Source of the DNA: Bacillota bacterium
GTDB lineage: Bacteria; Bacillota; Clostridia; Lachnospirales; Lachnospiraceae
Length of the DNA: 48,316 nucleotides
NCBI GenBank assembly: GCA_029226935.1
Contig: JAQXYZ010000061.1
Location: 1 to 48,316 of the forward strand
Direction: 5' to 3'
The translations under genes were made by a program, and so were the position numbers. The first letter of the stretch is position 1. Each line of letters starts with the position of its first letter. The notes under the pieces are model-generated. The model did no database searches and was not told the origin of the DNA. It saw only the letters and a list, made by a program, of their open reading frames with translations. Of this stretch, positions 7,295 through 14,980 are shown piece by piece.

Positions 7295-7591
7295 ACCGCC
7301 GGCACATGCTGCATCAAAGGTAAGCGCAATTTTTTTCTCCGGTGTCTCCACGCAGTAAATCGGCAGTTCACGCCCATCAACGCTATTGCTTACTGTCACG
7401 CTTCCTCCTGCTGCCACCATCACACCGCGGAGCACTGCAAAAGCTGCCAGCACAAGTGCCCCATATTTAAGAAAGTTCACTGCATTTTTTCTCATGTATT
7501 CTTCTCTGCTCAGTATCTTTTCATCTTTTTTCTTTTTATTATTGCCGCCAATCAATTTTTTTATGTATTCCCACATATCCCAAACGCTCAC
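7283..7591 (-). CDS. Polysaccharide deacetylase, N-terminal segment (first piece of split gene)
   Basis: The host portion is 7305-7591 and gives 95 residues. These are a lysine-rich cytoplasmic start (about 1-37), one membrane-spanning helix (about 38-62), and the beginning of the CE4 domain with KKIALTFDAA, whose Asp is the catalytic base. The second Asp typical of TFDD is Ala here, as in several sporulation deacetylases. The frame then runs seven codons into element B and stops. The rebuilt gene is 287 aa, membrane-anchored, with the catalytic domain outside the membrane. In Bacillus, PdaA and PdaB modify spore cortex peptidoglycan, and pdaB is sigma-E controlled. The start could be the GTG at 7589-7591 or the ATG five codons later (about 24 nt from the predicted transcript start); neither has a strong ribosome site. 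Confidence 0.88.
   Translation of the reverse strand: MSVWDMWEYIKKLIGGNNKKKKDEKILSREEYMRKNAVNFLKYGALVLAAFAVLRGVMVAAGGSVTVSNSVDGRELPIYCVETPEKKIALTFDAACAGGLLR
7285..7308. other. Attachment site of element B, end next to the N-terminal segment
   Basis: ACCGCAA (7285-7291) and CCGCC (7296-7300) precede CATG (7305-7308). Host codons GAT GCA GCA TGx stop matching the deacetylase exactly here. It is the mirror of the site at 3850-3871. Confidence 0.8.
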
Positions 7592-7606
7592 TAAAATTGT
7601 TACTAC

Positions 7607-7636
7607 AGTTTATGACAGATATTTTTGTCCATATGA
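7607..7636 (-). promoter_or_regulatory. Sigma-E-like promoter of the split deacetylase gene
   Basis: On the minus strand, TCATATG (7630-7636), 15 nt and CATAAACT (7607-7614). It matches 6 of 7 and 7 of 8 positions of the Bacillus sigma-E consensus with allowed spacing. The predicted start of transcription is near 7600. It suggests expression in the mother cell during sporulation, as for pdaB of B. subtilis. Confidence 0.6.
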
Positions 7637-7658
7637 ATCCTGTTTACGGCAAACCCAT

Positions 7659-7679
7659 AAGGGGATGCATCATCCCCTT
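7659..7679 (-). terminator. Hairpin after the AEC permease gene
   Basis: AAGGGGATG (7659-7667) and CATCCCCTT (7671-7679) form a perfect 9-bp stem with a 3-base loop. The T-run is poor on either strand, so termination may be partial. It lies between the permease and the deacetylase promoter. Confidence 0.5.
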
Positions 7680-7693
7680 ACGTTCCAAGCGTC

Positions 7694-8614
7694 CTACATA
7701 ACCAGCATAGAGACCAAAGGCATCGTCGCCACCGACAGGATTGTGGTCAACGCTACCCCCTTTGAAGCCATCTCGTAATCACCGTCATACTGCTGTGCCA
7801 GCATGGCGGTCATGCTTCCTACCGGGGTTGCCAGCATGACCATACACACCCCACAGATGATTTCATTACTTACAAACTGTTTGATGAGTATCATACCGGC
7901 TATCGGTATGATTACCAGCTTAATAAGTGAAAACAGTAACAGTCGTCCATCCGTAAAAAGCTTCTTTATGTCAATCGTTGCCAGCGATGCACCGATTACC
8001 ATCATGCTAAGGGGTGCTGTTAAATTACTCAAATGTGTAATTGTGGTCTTCACAAGGGAAGGGACCTGTATTCCGGACAGATAAATTACAATCGTAAGAA
8101 TACATGCAATCACGCCCACATTAAATATCCTTCCCCAATTCAATTTATGCTTTTCTTCTTTGCCGTTCTCCTTCATAGACATGGCAGAAACTCCATAGGT
8201 ATAAATCAAAATATTATAGGGAATGGTAAAAAGCGCTGCATAAAGCAGGGCTCCATTCCCATATAATGCAGAAATGACCGGAAATCCCATAAACCCTATA
8301 TTGGAGAAAACCGTCATTGCCTTATAAGTTCCCCGACTCTTCTTATCTATCCGCAGTATTGCCGGCAAGAGTTCTGCCAAAACCAGAAGTGCACCGTACA
8401 TGGAAATCATGACCACGCTTGTAAGCACCAGTTCTTCTCCTCTGATTTTTTCTTCTCCCATACATCCGGTCAGAATCAATGCAGGATTGGCAATATTAAC
8501 TACAATCGCCGATATCTTTCTGCTCACTTCATCTGTAATAATCTGCTTTTTATAACAGAAAAAACCTATTCCCATCAACAGGAACAGCACTACCATTTGT
8601 TCCAACAGAAGCAT
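7694..8614 (-). CDS. AEC (auxin efflux carrier) family transporter
   Basis: 306 aa, almost entirely hydrophobic with about ten membrane segments in two similar halves. The first half has the family's typical NIANPALILTG (residues 39-49) and the second half a related run near TTITHLSNLTAPLSMMVIGASLA. Bacterial members export or exchange small organic acids such as malate; the substrate here cannot be read from sequence. The start is supported by AAAGGAGA 6 nt upstream. It is the third gene of a minus-strand series PAP2 phosphatase, YlmH-like, AEC, with 36 bases between the last two, so they may form an operon ending at the hairpin near 7670. Confidence 0.85.
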   Translation of the reverse strand: MLLLEQMVVLFLLMGIGFFCYKKQIITDEVSRKISAIVVNIANPALILTGCMGEEKIRGEELVLTSVVMISMYGALLVLAELLPAILRIDKKSRGTYKAMTVFSNIGFMGFPVISALYGNGALLYAALFTIPYNILIYTYGVSAMSMKENGKEEKHKLNWGRIFNVGVIACILTIVIYLSGIQVPSLVKTTITHLSNLTAPLSMMVIGASLATIDIKKLFTDGRLLLFSLIKLVIIPIAGMILIKQFVSNEIICGVCMVMLATPVGSMTAMLAQQYDGDYEMASKGVALTTILSVATMPLVSMLVM

Positions 8615-8650
8615 TCTATTGTTCTCCTTTTGTTCTTCCTGATATTTTGA

Positions 8651-9412
8651 CTAGCGTTTGCCATAGCATAAAACAATGGCATTCATCTTCCCTTTTTTGC
8701 TGATGCCGTGTGAACCTGAATACATAAACTTTCCATAGCCCCGAACACTGATTACATCCTCTTGTTTCAGAAGCAGACTGTTGTTTTCGCACTGTCTGCC
8801 GTTGACAAACACCCTTTTCTGCCGGAAAAGCTCTACCGCATCATTTCTGGAAAGCTGATACACTCTTGCAATCATGCCATCCACCCTCTCTGATGACACC
8901 TGAACTTTTACTTCCTGCCAATCCTTTTCACCTGCTTTGGGTGTTTCCTGTGTCCTACAGCAAAGCATGGAAGTATGCTTTACTCTGCTCAAATTTTCTA
9001 TGATAAAATCTGCCATATTCTCCATGCAGAAAATATAACCTGTGTTTTCCTCTAAAAGAATATCCCCTAAAGTGCTTCGTTCAATTCCAAGATTCATCAG
9101 CGCACCTAAGAAATCCCTGTGAGTTAATTCTTCCGCAAATTTTGCCATCAGAGGCTTTACCTGAATGCAGGCAATGGGAAATTCCTCTTCATATCCCAGT
9201 TCCTGTATGCTTCCAAAGCGGATCATTACCCGCTCACAAAGTTCGCTTCCTCCCCATATGGTATAAGAGGCATAAGAAAGCTCCTGTTCCATTTCATAAA
9301 ACTCTGAAAGTTCCGCCATATTCAGGAAACCTGTAAATGTATACTGATTATTCTGATAGCTCTTTTGTGCCAATTCACGAAGCCGCTTTTTCGTCAGTTC
9401 CTGATTGTCCAT
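8651..9412 (-). CDS. YlmH-like S4-domain RNA-binding protein
   Basis: 253 aa from the ATG at 9412. A longer reading from 9472 would overlap the upstream gene by nearly 100 bases. The N-terminal and central parts match YlmH-family proteins: a ligand-like fold with IACIQVKP and HRDFLGALMNLGIERSTLGDI, the signature of the family (about 90-125). The C-terminal S4 RNA-binding domain (about 180-240) contains RVDGMIARVYQLSR and RVFVNGRQC. YlmH in Gram-positives is linked to cell division and to rescue of stalled ribosomes. Here it is not in the usual division cluster. Its start overlaps the end of the PAP2 gene by 38 bases, which implies translational coupling. Confidence 0.88.
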   Translation of the reverse strand: MDNQELTKKRLRELAQKSYQNNQYTFTGFLNMAELSEFYEMEQELSYASYTIWGGSELCERVMIRFGSIQELGYEEEFPIACIQVKPLMAKFAEELTHRDFLGALMNLGIERSTLGDILLEENTGYIFCMENMADFIIENLSRVKHTSMLCCRTQETPKAGEKDWQEVKVQVSSERVDGMIARVYQLSRNDAVELFRQKRVFVNGRQCENNSLLLKQEDVISVRGYGKFMYSGSHGISKKGKMNAIVLCYGKR

Positions 9413-9947
9413 TCTCTGCTTTTTTCCTTCCATGCATAAACCAATATACCAGCGAGCTTCCCACAAAGGCAACTAAAATCCCTCCAAGGACATCTCCCGG
9501 ATAGTGAACGCCTACATATAATCTTGAAAAAGCAATCAGGCTTGCCAGCACAATAGCCGGAACTCCATACTTTTTGGGCAGCATCCGATAATAAATGAAT
9601 GCACTTGCAAAAGATACGCAGGTATGTCCCGATGGAAAAGAAAATTCTGCAGGCTTCTTAATCAGGGGATAAATCTCGCTGTAAGTCACATACGGTCTCG
9701 GTCTTGCCACCAGATTTTTTATCATAACATTGGTAAATAAGCTGCATAATAAAATCGATGCCAGCGCTGTTATCCCGACTTTCCTTGTTTTCTTCGGAAT
9801 CAGCAGAACCAGCCCCAACATTATCCAGAACCATCCTGCGTTGCCAAGGAAGGTAATTCCCTTCCAAAACCAGTGAAATGCCTCAACCCGCAAATGCTCC
9901 TGAACAAAAATTAAAATTGCCGCATCTAAATTTTGTAGCCACTCCAT
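9375..9947 (-). CDS. PAP2-family membrane phosphatase
   Basis: 190 aa, with five or six membrane segments. The three phosphatase motifs are all present: KNLVARPRP (K-x6-R-P), PSGH at about residue 104-107, and SRLYVGVHYPGD (S-R-x5-H-x3-D). The central His of the second and third motifs form and cleave the phospho-histidine intermediate. Relatives dephosphorylate undecaprenyl pyrophosphate or lipid phosphates at the outer face of the membrane. The position of the substrate is inferred only from the family. The upstream AGAGGAAG supports the start. It is first in a likely three-gene unit and is divergent from the GH2 gene at 10068. Confidence 0.9.
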   Translation of the reverse strand: MEWLQNLDAAILIFVQEHLRVEAFHWFWKGITFLGNAGWFWIMLGLVLLIPKKTRKVGITALASILLCSLFTNVMIKNLVARPRPYVTYSEIYPLIKKPAEFSFPSGHTCVSFASAFIYYRMLPKKYGVPAIVLASLIAFSRLYVGVHYPGDVLGGILVAFVGSSLVYWFMHGRKKAENGQSGTDEKAAS

Positions 9948-10067
9948 AATAACGCTTCCTCTCTTGTAAATTCCAAGGAATTATTTTAACATAATTCTTC
10001 CTGTTTAAAAAGAAATATCTGTGATAAACTGAAAAAGTAAGGTAAATGCTTAAAGGAGATTACTGTT

Positions 10068-11876
10068 ATGAATTTTTCCGATGCCATGCAAAGTATCATC
10101 AAACCTCATGAAGATGACATACTTACCCCTCTTGCTACTGTTTGGGGGAGGAATCTGGATTCCTCCTGCATCCTGCCGGAGTATCCCCGTCCCCAGCTGG
10201 TAAGGAATTCATATATTAATTTAAATGGATACTGGGACTACGCTTTTACGCCTGATGCATCCTTCCCTAATCATTTCGATGGGAAAATTCTGGTCCCCTT
10301 TTCACCTGAAAGTGCTCTGTCCGGCGTGAACCGCCAGTTAAAGCCCGGTGAATGCCTTTGGTACCGTACCACACTGCCTGTTTCAAAGGACAGCTTCGAT
10401 GAACCGATGCGCCTTTTTTTACATTTTGGTGCAGTCGACTATCAGACTTTCGTCTATGTGAACGGTCATCAGGTCTGCTCCCATCTCGGCGGCTATCTTC
10501 CTTTTCATGCAGATATAACTGATTTTCTGAAAAAAGACGGGAACGAACTTATGATCATGGTCAGTGACCCTACCGACCAGGGTGCACAGGCAAGGGGAAA
10601 GCAGTCGCTTCATCGCGGCGGCATCTTTTATACTGCTCAAAGCGGCATCTGGCAGAGTGTATGGATGGAATGGGTGCCTGCCACTCACATCCGAAATCTG
10701 TGGTTTGAAACGGATTATGACAAGCGGATGGTAAGCGCACATCTATCAGTTTCCTCCAAGGAACAGCTCCCCCTGTCCTTATCTGTTTCTTTCGAAGATC
10801 AGGAAATTCTCAAGGCTTCCATTCCGGTTAACAACTGTGAAATGACATATACCTTCTCTATACCTGAAAACCATTTTCATAGCTGGAGTCCTGAAACACC
10901 CTGTTTATATCGGGTGAAACTTACACTTGGCTCTGATGATATAGAAAGCTATTTTGCCATGCGCCTTTACTCCATCGAGCAGTCACCTGACGGGAAATTT
11001 CCTGTCTTTTGTTTAAATCACAAACCTTACTTTTTGATGGGAGTGCTGGATCAGGGATACTGGTCTGACGGTCTTTACACTGCGCCTTCCGACGACGCGC
11101 TGATTTATGACATCACCACAATGAAATCTCTTGGCTTTAATATGATGCGCAAGCACATCAAGATAGAAAGCGCCAGATGGTACTATCACTGTGACAGGTT
11201 GGGGATGATTGTCTGTCAGGACATGATAAACGGAGGCGGCGAATACCATATGCCGATTATCAACTATCTTCCCACCCTCTTCCCTTCACTTTCAAAACAT
11301 GTAAAGGACTCCCATTATTACCTGTTCTCAAGAACAGATGTATCGGCACGGAAACAATGGGAGAGAGAATGTCTGGAAATGATAGAATACTTAAAGTTCT
11401 TCCCATCCATTGCAATCTGGGTTCCCTTTAACGAGGGATGGGGACAGTTTGATGCAGTAAGGATCACAGACAGGATAAAGAAAGCAGACCCTTCCCGCCT
11501 TGTAGATTCTGCCAGCGGCTGGTTTGACCAGCGCTGCGGCGACTTTATCAGCATCCATAACTATTTCCGTCCTCTGTCTGTTCCTGTTAAAAAATGGGGC
11601 AACCGGGCATTCTTCCTGTCCGAATACGGCGGCTTTGCCTGCCATATCAAAGGGCATTCCAGCATAGACCGCGTCTTTGGCTACAAACGCTATGATACCA
11701 CAGAGGAATTTGCCAATGCATACCGGGAATTAATAGAAAAGTCCCTTTTACCACTTCGGGCAAAGGGACTGAGCGGTGCCGTATTCACACAGCTATCCGA
11801 TGTCGAGGAGGAGGTCAACGGCATTCTGACCTATGACCGCAAGATCAATAAACTATTCGCCCATCATTCTCTGTAG
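10068..11876 (+). CDS. Glycoside hydrolase family 2 enzyme
   Basis: 602 aa, no signal peptide, so cytoplasmic. The order is the classical GH2 one. A sugar-binding jelly roll (about 40-205) has LNGYWDYAF and GGIFYTAQSGIWQSVW. An immunoglobulin-like domain follows (about 206-310), then a TIM barrel (about 315-602). The likely acid/base is Glu456 in PFNEGWG and the nucleophile Glu519 in LSEYGGF. FNMMRKHIK is the usual barrel motif. Substrate (beta-galactoside, glucuronide or mannoside) cannot be told; the protein is shorter than LacZ and lacks its C-terminal domains. AAAGGAG precedes the ATG. The gene is alone on the plus strand and overlaps the end of the convergent MATE gene by 24 bases. Confidence 0.9.
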   Translation: MNFSDAMQSIIKPHEDDILTPLATVWGRNLDSSCILPEYPRPQLVRNSYINLNGYWDYAFTPDASFPNHFDGKILVPFSPESALSGVNRQLKPGECLWYRTTLPVSKDSFDEPMRLFLHFGAVDYQTFVYVNGHQVCSHLGGYLPFHADITDFLKKDGNELMIMVSDPTDQGAQARGKQSLHRGGIFYTAQSGIWQSVWMEWVPATHIRNLWFETDYDKRMVSAHLSVSSKEQLPLSLSVSFEDQEILKASIPVNNCEMTYTFSIPENHFHSWSPETPCLYRVKLTLGSDDIESYFAMRLYSIEQSPDGKFPVFCLNHKPYFLMGVLDQGYWSDGLYTAPSDDALIYDITTMKSLGFNMMRKHIKIESARWYYHCDRLGMIVCQDMINGGGEYHMPIINYLPTLFPSLSKHVKDSHYYLFSRTDVSARKQWERECLEMIEYLKFFPSIAIWVPFNEGWGQFDAVRITDRIKKADPSRLVDSASGWFDQRCGDFISIHNYFRPLSVPVKKWGNRAFFLSEYGGFACHIKGHSSIDRVFGYKRYDTTEEFANAYRELIEKSLLPLRAKGLSGAVFTQLSDVEEEVNGILTYDRKINKLFAHHSL

Positions 11877-13205
11877 TTTTCGGCGCACGTGAATGTATGC
11901 CGGTATCAAAAAGGCATCTGCCAAAATCCATGCAAGAGGACTTGCAAAGCAGGCTCCCATAAAGCCAAACACAGGAACCAGTACCAAACCTGCCAGTGCT
12001 CTTGCAATCATTTCAAATACCCCTGCAAGAATGGCAAACGTACCAAAGCCCATTCCCTGAATCAGGAAGCGAATAATGTTTACCAGTGCCAGCGGAAAGA
12101 AAAACGCACTTACAATAATCAGGAACTGACTCGCATTGGCTTCCATTGCACTTTCCGCAGTATCAACAAATAAACCTGCCAGACTGCCTCCAAAGAAATA
12201 GAGGAAAATAAAAGCTGCGACAGAGTAAACCGCCCCTAAAAATACGCAGACTTTTAAGCCCTGATCCAAACGTTCCAGCTTCTTAGCACCCACATTTTGT
12301 CCACCGTAGGTTGCCATGGTAGAGCCGAGCGCGTCGAAAGGACAGCAGAAGAACATATTGACCTTACTTCCTGCTGTGACCGCCGCCACAATCAGTGAGC
12401 CCAGTGTATTTACCGAAGTCTGCAAAATCACACTTCCGATTGCAGTAATGGAATACTGCAGGCCCATGGGAACTCCCATCCCACAGAGTGTTTTCATTAG
12501 GGAAGTGTCTATCTTCCACTCTTCTCTGCTGACATGCAGAATTTCAAATTTCTTTATCATATAAATCAGACATAATACTCCCGAAATCAGCTGTGATGCC
12601 ACCGTGGCAACTGCTGCCCCGGCAACTCCCATTTGAAAAGTTACAATACAGAGCAGATCCAGTCCAATATTCATAAAGGAAGATAGTGTCAGGAATACAA
12701 GGGGCGTCTTGCTGTCTCCCATGGAGCGGATAATGCCTGACAGCATGTTATATAAGAAAGTCGCCGGTATCCCTATAAAAATAATCAGAATATAAATATA
12801 TGCATCTTCAAAAATATCCTCCGGCGTCTTCATCCAAACCAGAATACTTCTGCATAAAGATACAACAATTACCGTCAAAACAACTGAAAACATTATGGAC
12901 AGCCATGTGCAATTTGCCACGAATCGACGCATACCGGAATAATCCCGCGCCCCGAACTTATGTGCAATAGGAATAGCAAAGCCGCTGCACACACCCATAC
13001 AGAAGCCTATAATCATAAAGTTAATTGAACCAGTTGCTCCTACGCCAGCCAGTGCATTCATGCCCAAAAATCTACCAACAATCACTGTATCCACCACGCT
13101 GTAAAACTGTTGAAACAAAAATCCAAATAAAAGTGGGATTGAAAATCCCAAAATCAATCTCATGGGTGAACCCACTGTCATATCCTTTGTGGAATCTTTA
13201 GCCAT
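11853..13205 (-). CDS. MATE-family multidrug/Na+ antiporter
   Basis: 450 aa, twelve predicted membrane helices in two pseudo-repeats. The N-terminal half shows GSPMRLILGFSIPLLFGFLFQQFYSVVDTVIVGR spread over residues 12-45 and ALAGVGATGS, typical of the DinF/NorM-like branch. The protein exports cationic drugs or metabolites in exchange for Na+ or H+. AAAGGAGG lies 8 nt before the ATG. It has its own upstream region shared with the divergent carbamate kinase gene and is not in an operon. The last 24 bases overlap the GH2 coding end on the other strand, so no terminator fits between them. Confidence 0.92.
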   Translation of the reverse strand: MAKDSTKDMTVGSPMRLILGFSIPLLFGFLFQQFYSVVDTVIVGRFLGMNALAGVGATGSINFMIIGFCMGVCSGFAIPIAHKFGARDYSGMRRFVANCTWLSIMFSVVLTVIVVSLCRSILVWMKTPEDIFEDAYIYILIIFIGIPATFLYNMLSGIIRSMGDSKTPLVFLTLSSFMNIGLDLLCIVTFQMGVAGAAVATVASQLISGVLCLIYMIKKFEILHVSREEWKIDTSLMKTLCGMGVPMGLQYSITAIGSVILQTSVNTLGSLIVAAVTAGSKVNMFFCCPFDALGSTMATYGGQNVGAKKLERLDQGLKVCVFLGAVYSVAAFIFLYFFGGSLAGLFVDTAESAMEANASQFLIIVSAFFFPLALVNIIRFLIQGMGFGTFAILAGVFEMIARALAGLVLVPVFGFMGACFASPLAWILADAFLIPAYIHVRRKLQRMMGE

Positions 13206-13354
13206 TCTGCACTCCTCCTTTTTCTTATCTTCTTTTCCGACTACTCATAATATCACTGCATATTGCTCTTTTCAACATATAAATTTATTTTCTTTTGCAT
13301 TTTCCTTCCCAGGGCAGGTCCTTACTTTTTCCGCTAGAACTTTGATTACAATTC

Positions 13355-13383
13355 TGTACAAATTATCCTTGTTTTGCTATACT
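13355..13383 (+). promoter_or_regulatory. Sigma-A-type promoter of the carbamate kinase gene
   Basis: TGTACA (13355-13360), 17-nt spacer, TATACT (13378-13383), about 33 bases before the start codon. Confidence 0.5.
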
Positions 13384-13416
13384 GTTTTTTAGAAAGATAA
13401 AGGAAGGTTTCAGATT

Positions 13417-14352
13417 ATGAGTAAGAAAAAAGCAGTCGTTTCACTTGGACATAATGCACTTGGATATACTACAATGGAGCAATGGGACGCAGTTAAGGTA
13501 ACTGCCAAAGCACTTGCTGATTTAGTAGAAGCAGACTACCAGCTGACCATTACCCACAGCAATGGTCCCCAGATCAGCATGATCCATAAAGCCATGACAG
13601 AGCTACGCCGTCTCTATATAGACTATACGCCCGCTCCCATGTGTGTATGCAGTGCGATGAGTCAGGGTTATGTAGGATATGATATTCAGAATTCATTAAA
13701 GGCAGAGCTTTTAAGCCGCGGCATCAGCAAAACTGTATCAACTATCCTGACGCAGGTAACAGTTGATCCCTACGATGAAGCTTTTTATGAGCCCACCAAG
13801 TTAATCGGGCGTTACATGTCCTCAGAAGATGCTGAAATTGAAATAAAAAAGGGAAATTATGTACAGGAAGAGCCGGGGAAAGGCTTCCGCCGTATCATTG
13901 CCGCACCCAAGCCCATTGATATTGTAGAAATTGAAGCTATCCGCACTCTGGCAGATGCCGGACAGATTGTAATCGCCTGTGGCGGCGGCGGTATCCCTGT
14001 AATTGAACAGAAGCATGCCTTAAGAGGTGCTTCCGCAGTCATCGAAAAAGATGCCATTGCCGGAAAGCTGGCTGCTGACTTAAATGCTGATCAGCTCATT
14101 ATCCTCACCTCCGTTCCAAATGTATATATCAATTTCGGGCAGGAGAATCAAAAGAGCGTTTCTTCACTTACTGTAGATGAAGCACAGAAGATGATTTCCA
14201 ATGGTGAATTTGGCGAAGGAACCATGCTTCCTAAGATTGAAGCTGCAATTTCTTATCTCACAGCTAACAAGAACGGAAGTGTTCTGATTACCTCATTAGA
14301 TTCCGTTTCCGATGCTCTGAAAGGAAAAGCGGGCACTGTAATTACTGCATAA
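13417..14352 (+). CDS. arcC: Carbamate kinase-like amino acid kinase
   Basis: 311 aa, the usual length. Family marks include LTQVTVDPYDEAFYEPTK, IACGGGGIPV, MLPKIEAAI and ITSLDSVSDAL. Carbamate kinase makes ATP and ammonium carbonate species from carbamoyl phosphate and ADP, the last step of arginine or purine/ureide fermentation. Two phosphate-loop motifs differ from textbook enzymes: SLGHNALG in place of ALGGNAL, and HSNGPQ in place of HGNGPQ. The fold is clear but specificity may be altered. It stands alone, with its own promoter and terminator and no arginine deiminase or ornithine carbamoyltransferase nearby, so the pathway is not shown by context. AAGGAAGG supports the start. Confidence 0.85.
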   Translation: MSKKKAVVSLGHNALGYTTMEQWDAVKVTAKALADLVEADYQLTITHSNGPQISMIHKAMTELRRLYIDYTPAPMCVCSAMSQGYVGYDIQNSLKAELLSRGISKTVSTILTQVTVDPYDEAFYEPTKLIGRYMSSEDAEIEIKKGNYVQEEPGKGFRRIIAAPKPIDIVEIEAIRTLADAGQIVIACGGGGIPVIEQKHALRGASAVIEKDAIAGKLAADLNADQLIILTSVPNVYINFGQENQKSVSSLTVDEAQKMISNGEFGEGTMLPKIEAAISYLTANKNGSVLITSLDSVSDALKGKAGTVITA

Positions 14353-14355
14353 GCC

Positions 14356-14394
14356 AAGAGGCACGGGATGCAATTCCTGTGCCTCTTTCTTTCT
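14356..14394 (+). terminator. Terminator after the carbamate kinase gene
   Basis: AAGAGGCACGGGA (14356-14368) pairs with TTCCTGTGCCTCTT (14374-14387) with one mismatch, followed by a T-rich tail. It may also serve the convergent gene ending at 14394. Confidence 0.8.
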
Positions 14395-14936
14395 CATATC
14401 TTTGTATTAATATCTGCCAATGTATGGCTTAAAAATTTCAATAGCTGCTGTGCGTATTCTGAATCCTTTCCTACAATTTCCTGAAATTGTTCCTTGGTAA
14501 GCTTCTGTATCTGCAAATACCGTTTATCTTTCCTGATTTTCTCCAGATAAGCCAGCTTGTTGCAATCCACTGCCACCATGCTCCTTTCCACCCTTCCAAG
14601 CAAAGTGCGTAAAAGATTGAATGCAACATCTGTATCTGCCTTAATGATATTTAGGAAATTGGATTTATCAATCTCAAGTACCAGTGTTTCATCACATTCT
14701 GCCACAACAGAAGCATTCCTCGGCTTGTTTTCCAAAAGGGACATTTCTCCAAAAATAACACCGGGTGACAATAATGCTGCTTCCTTCTGGATATCCTCAA
14801 AAGAATGCAATATAATTTTTACATTTCCCTGCAACAGCAGAAATGCTGTACTTCCTGTTTCATTTTCTGTACAGATAAACTCACCCTCCTGATACTTCCT
14901 TACCCTTCCGCATGTCTTTAACAATTCCAGATTCAT
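14394..14936 (-). CDS. Cyclic nucleotide-binding domain protein without HTH
   Basis: 180 aa from the ATG at 14936, chosen because AAAGGAG lies 7 nt upstream (an ATG two codons earlier is too close). Residues 5-115 form a cNMP-binding beta barrel, with the phosphate-binding cassette seen as GVIFGEMSLLENKPRNASVVA. A long helix follows. The C-terminal 50 residues are charged and helical and lack a recognisable CRP/FNR winged helix. It may therefore be a ligand-responsive partner rather than a transcription factor. It is convergent with the carbamate kinase gene and only about 40 bases from the aldolase gene upstream, so the two could be co-transcribed. Confidence 0.75.
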   Translation of the reverse strand: MNLELLKTCGRVRKYQEGEFICTENETGSTAFLLLQGNVKIILHSFEDIQKEAALLSPGVIFGEMSLLENKPRNASVVAECDETLVLEIDKSNFLNIIKADTDVAFNLLRTLLGRVERSMVAVDCNKLAYLEKIRKDKRYLQIQKLTKEQFQEIVGKDSEYAQQLLKFLSHTLADINTKI

Positions 14937-14980
14937 CCGCATTCTCCTTTGTTCATCTATTATCTGTGGAAAACCTCAAT

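Larger units (their letters stand above)
3850..7304. mobile_element. Element B: 3455-bp serine-recombinase element inserted in the deacetylase gene
   Basis: The boundaries are CATG at 3850-3853 and 7305-7308, where the coding frame passes from TFDAA to element sequence and back to WGNED. Excision at CATG gives GCA TGG GGG AAC, restoring DAAWGN. The joined ends form a striking palindrome, ACCGCAA-N4-CCGCC-N10-GGCGG-N4-TTGCGGT, with CA of CATG at its exact centre. This is the organisation expected of attP for a serine integrase. The contents are a CZB chemoreceptor with its own promoter and terminator, then a second transcription unit with a 49-aa protein and the recombinase, all on the plus strand, opposite to the host gene. 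Base composition is close to the chromosome, unlike element A. No transfer or phage genes are present. Confidence 0.9.

Noticed and set aside
248-7304. A single composite or nested element carrying both recombinases
   Set aside because: 345 bp of genuine deacetylase coding sequence (3508-3852) lies between the two, and each has its own repeats and attP-like arms. Two separate insertions explain the data better.
7659-7679. Riboswitch or attachment-site function for the perfect hairpin
   Set aside because: It is a simple 9-bp stem with 3-base loop after a gene end and no further conserved structure; a weak terminator is the economical reading.
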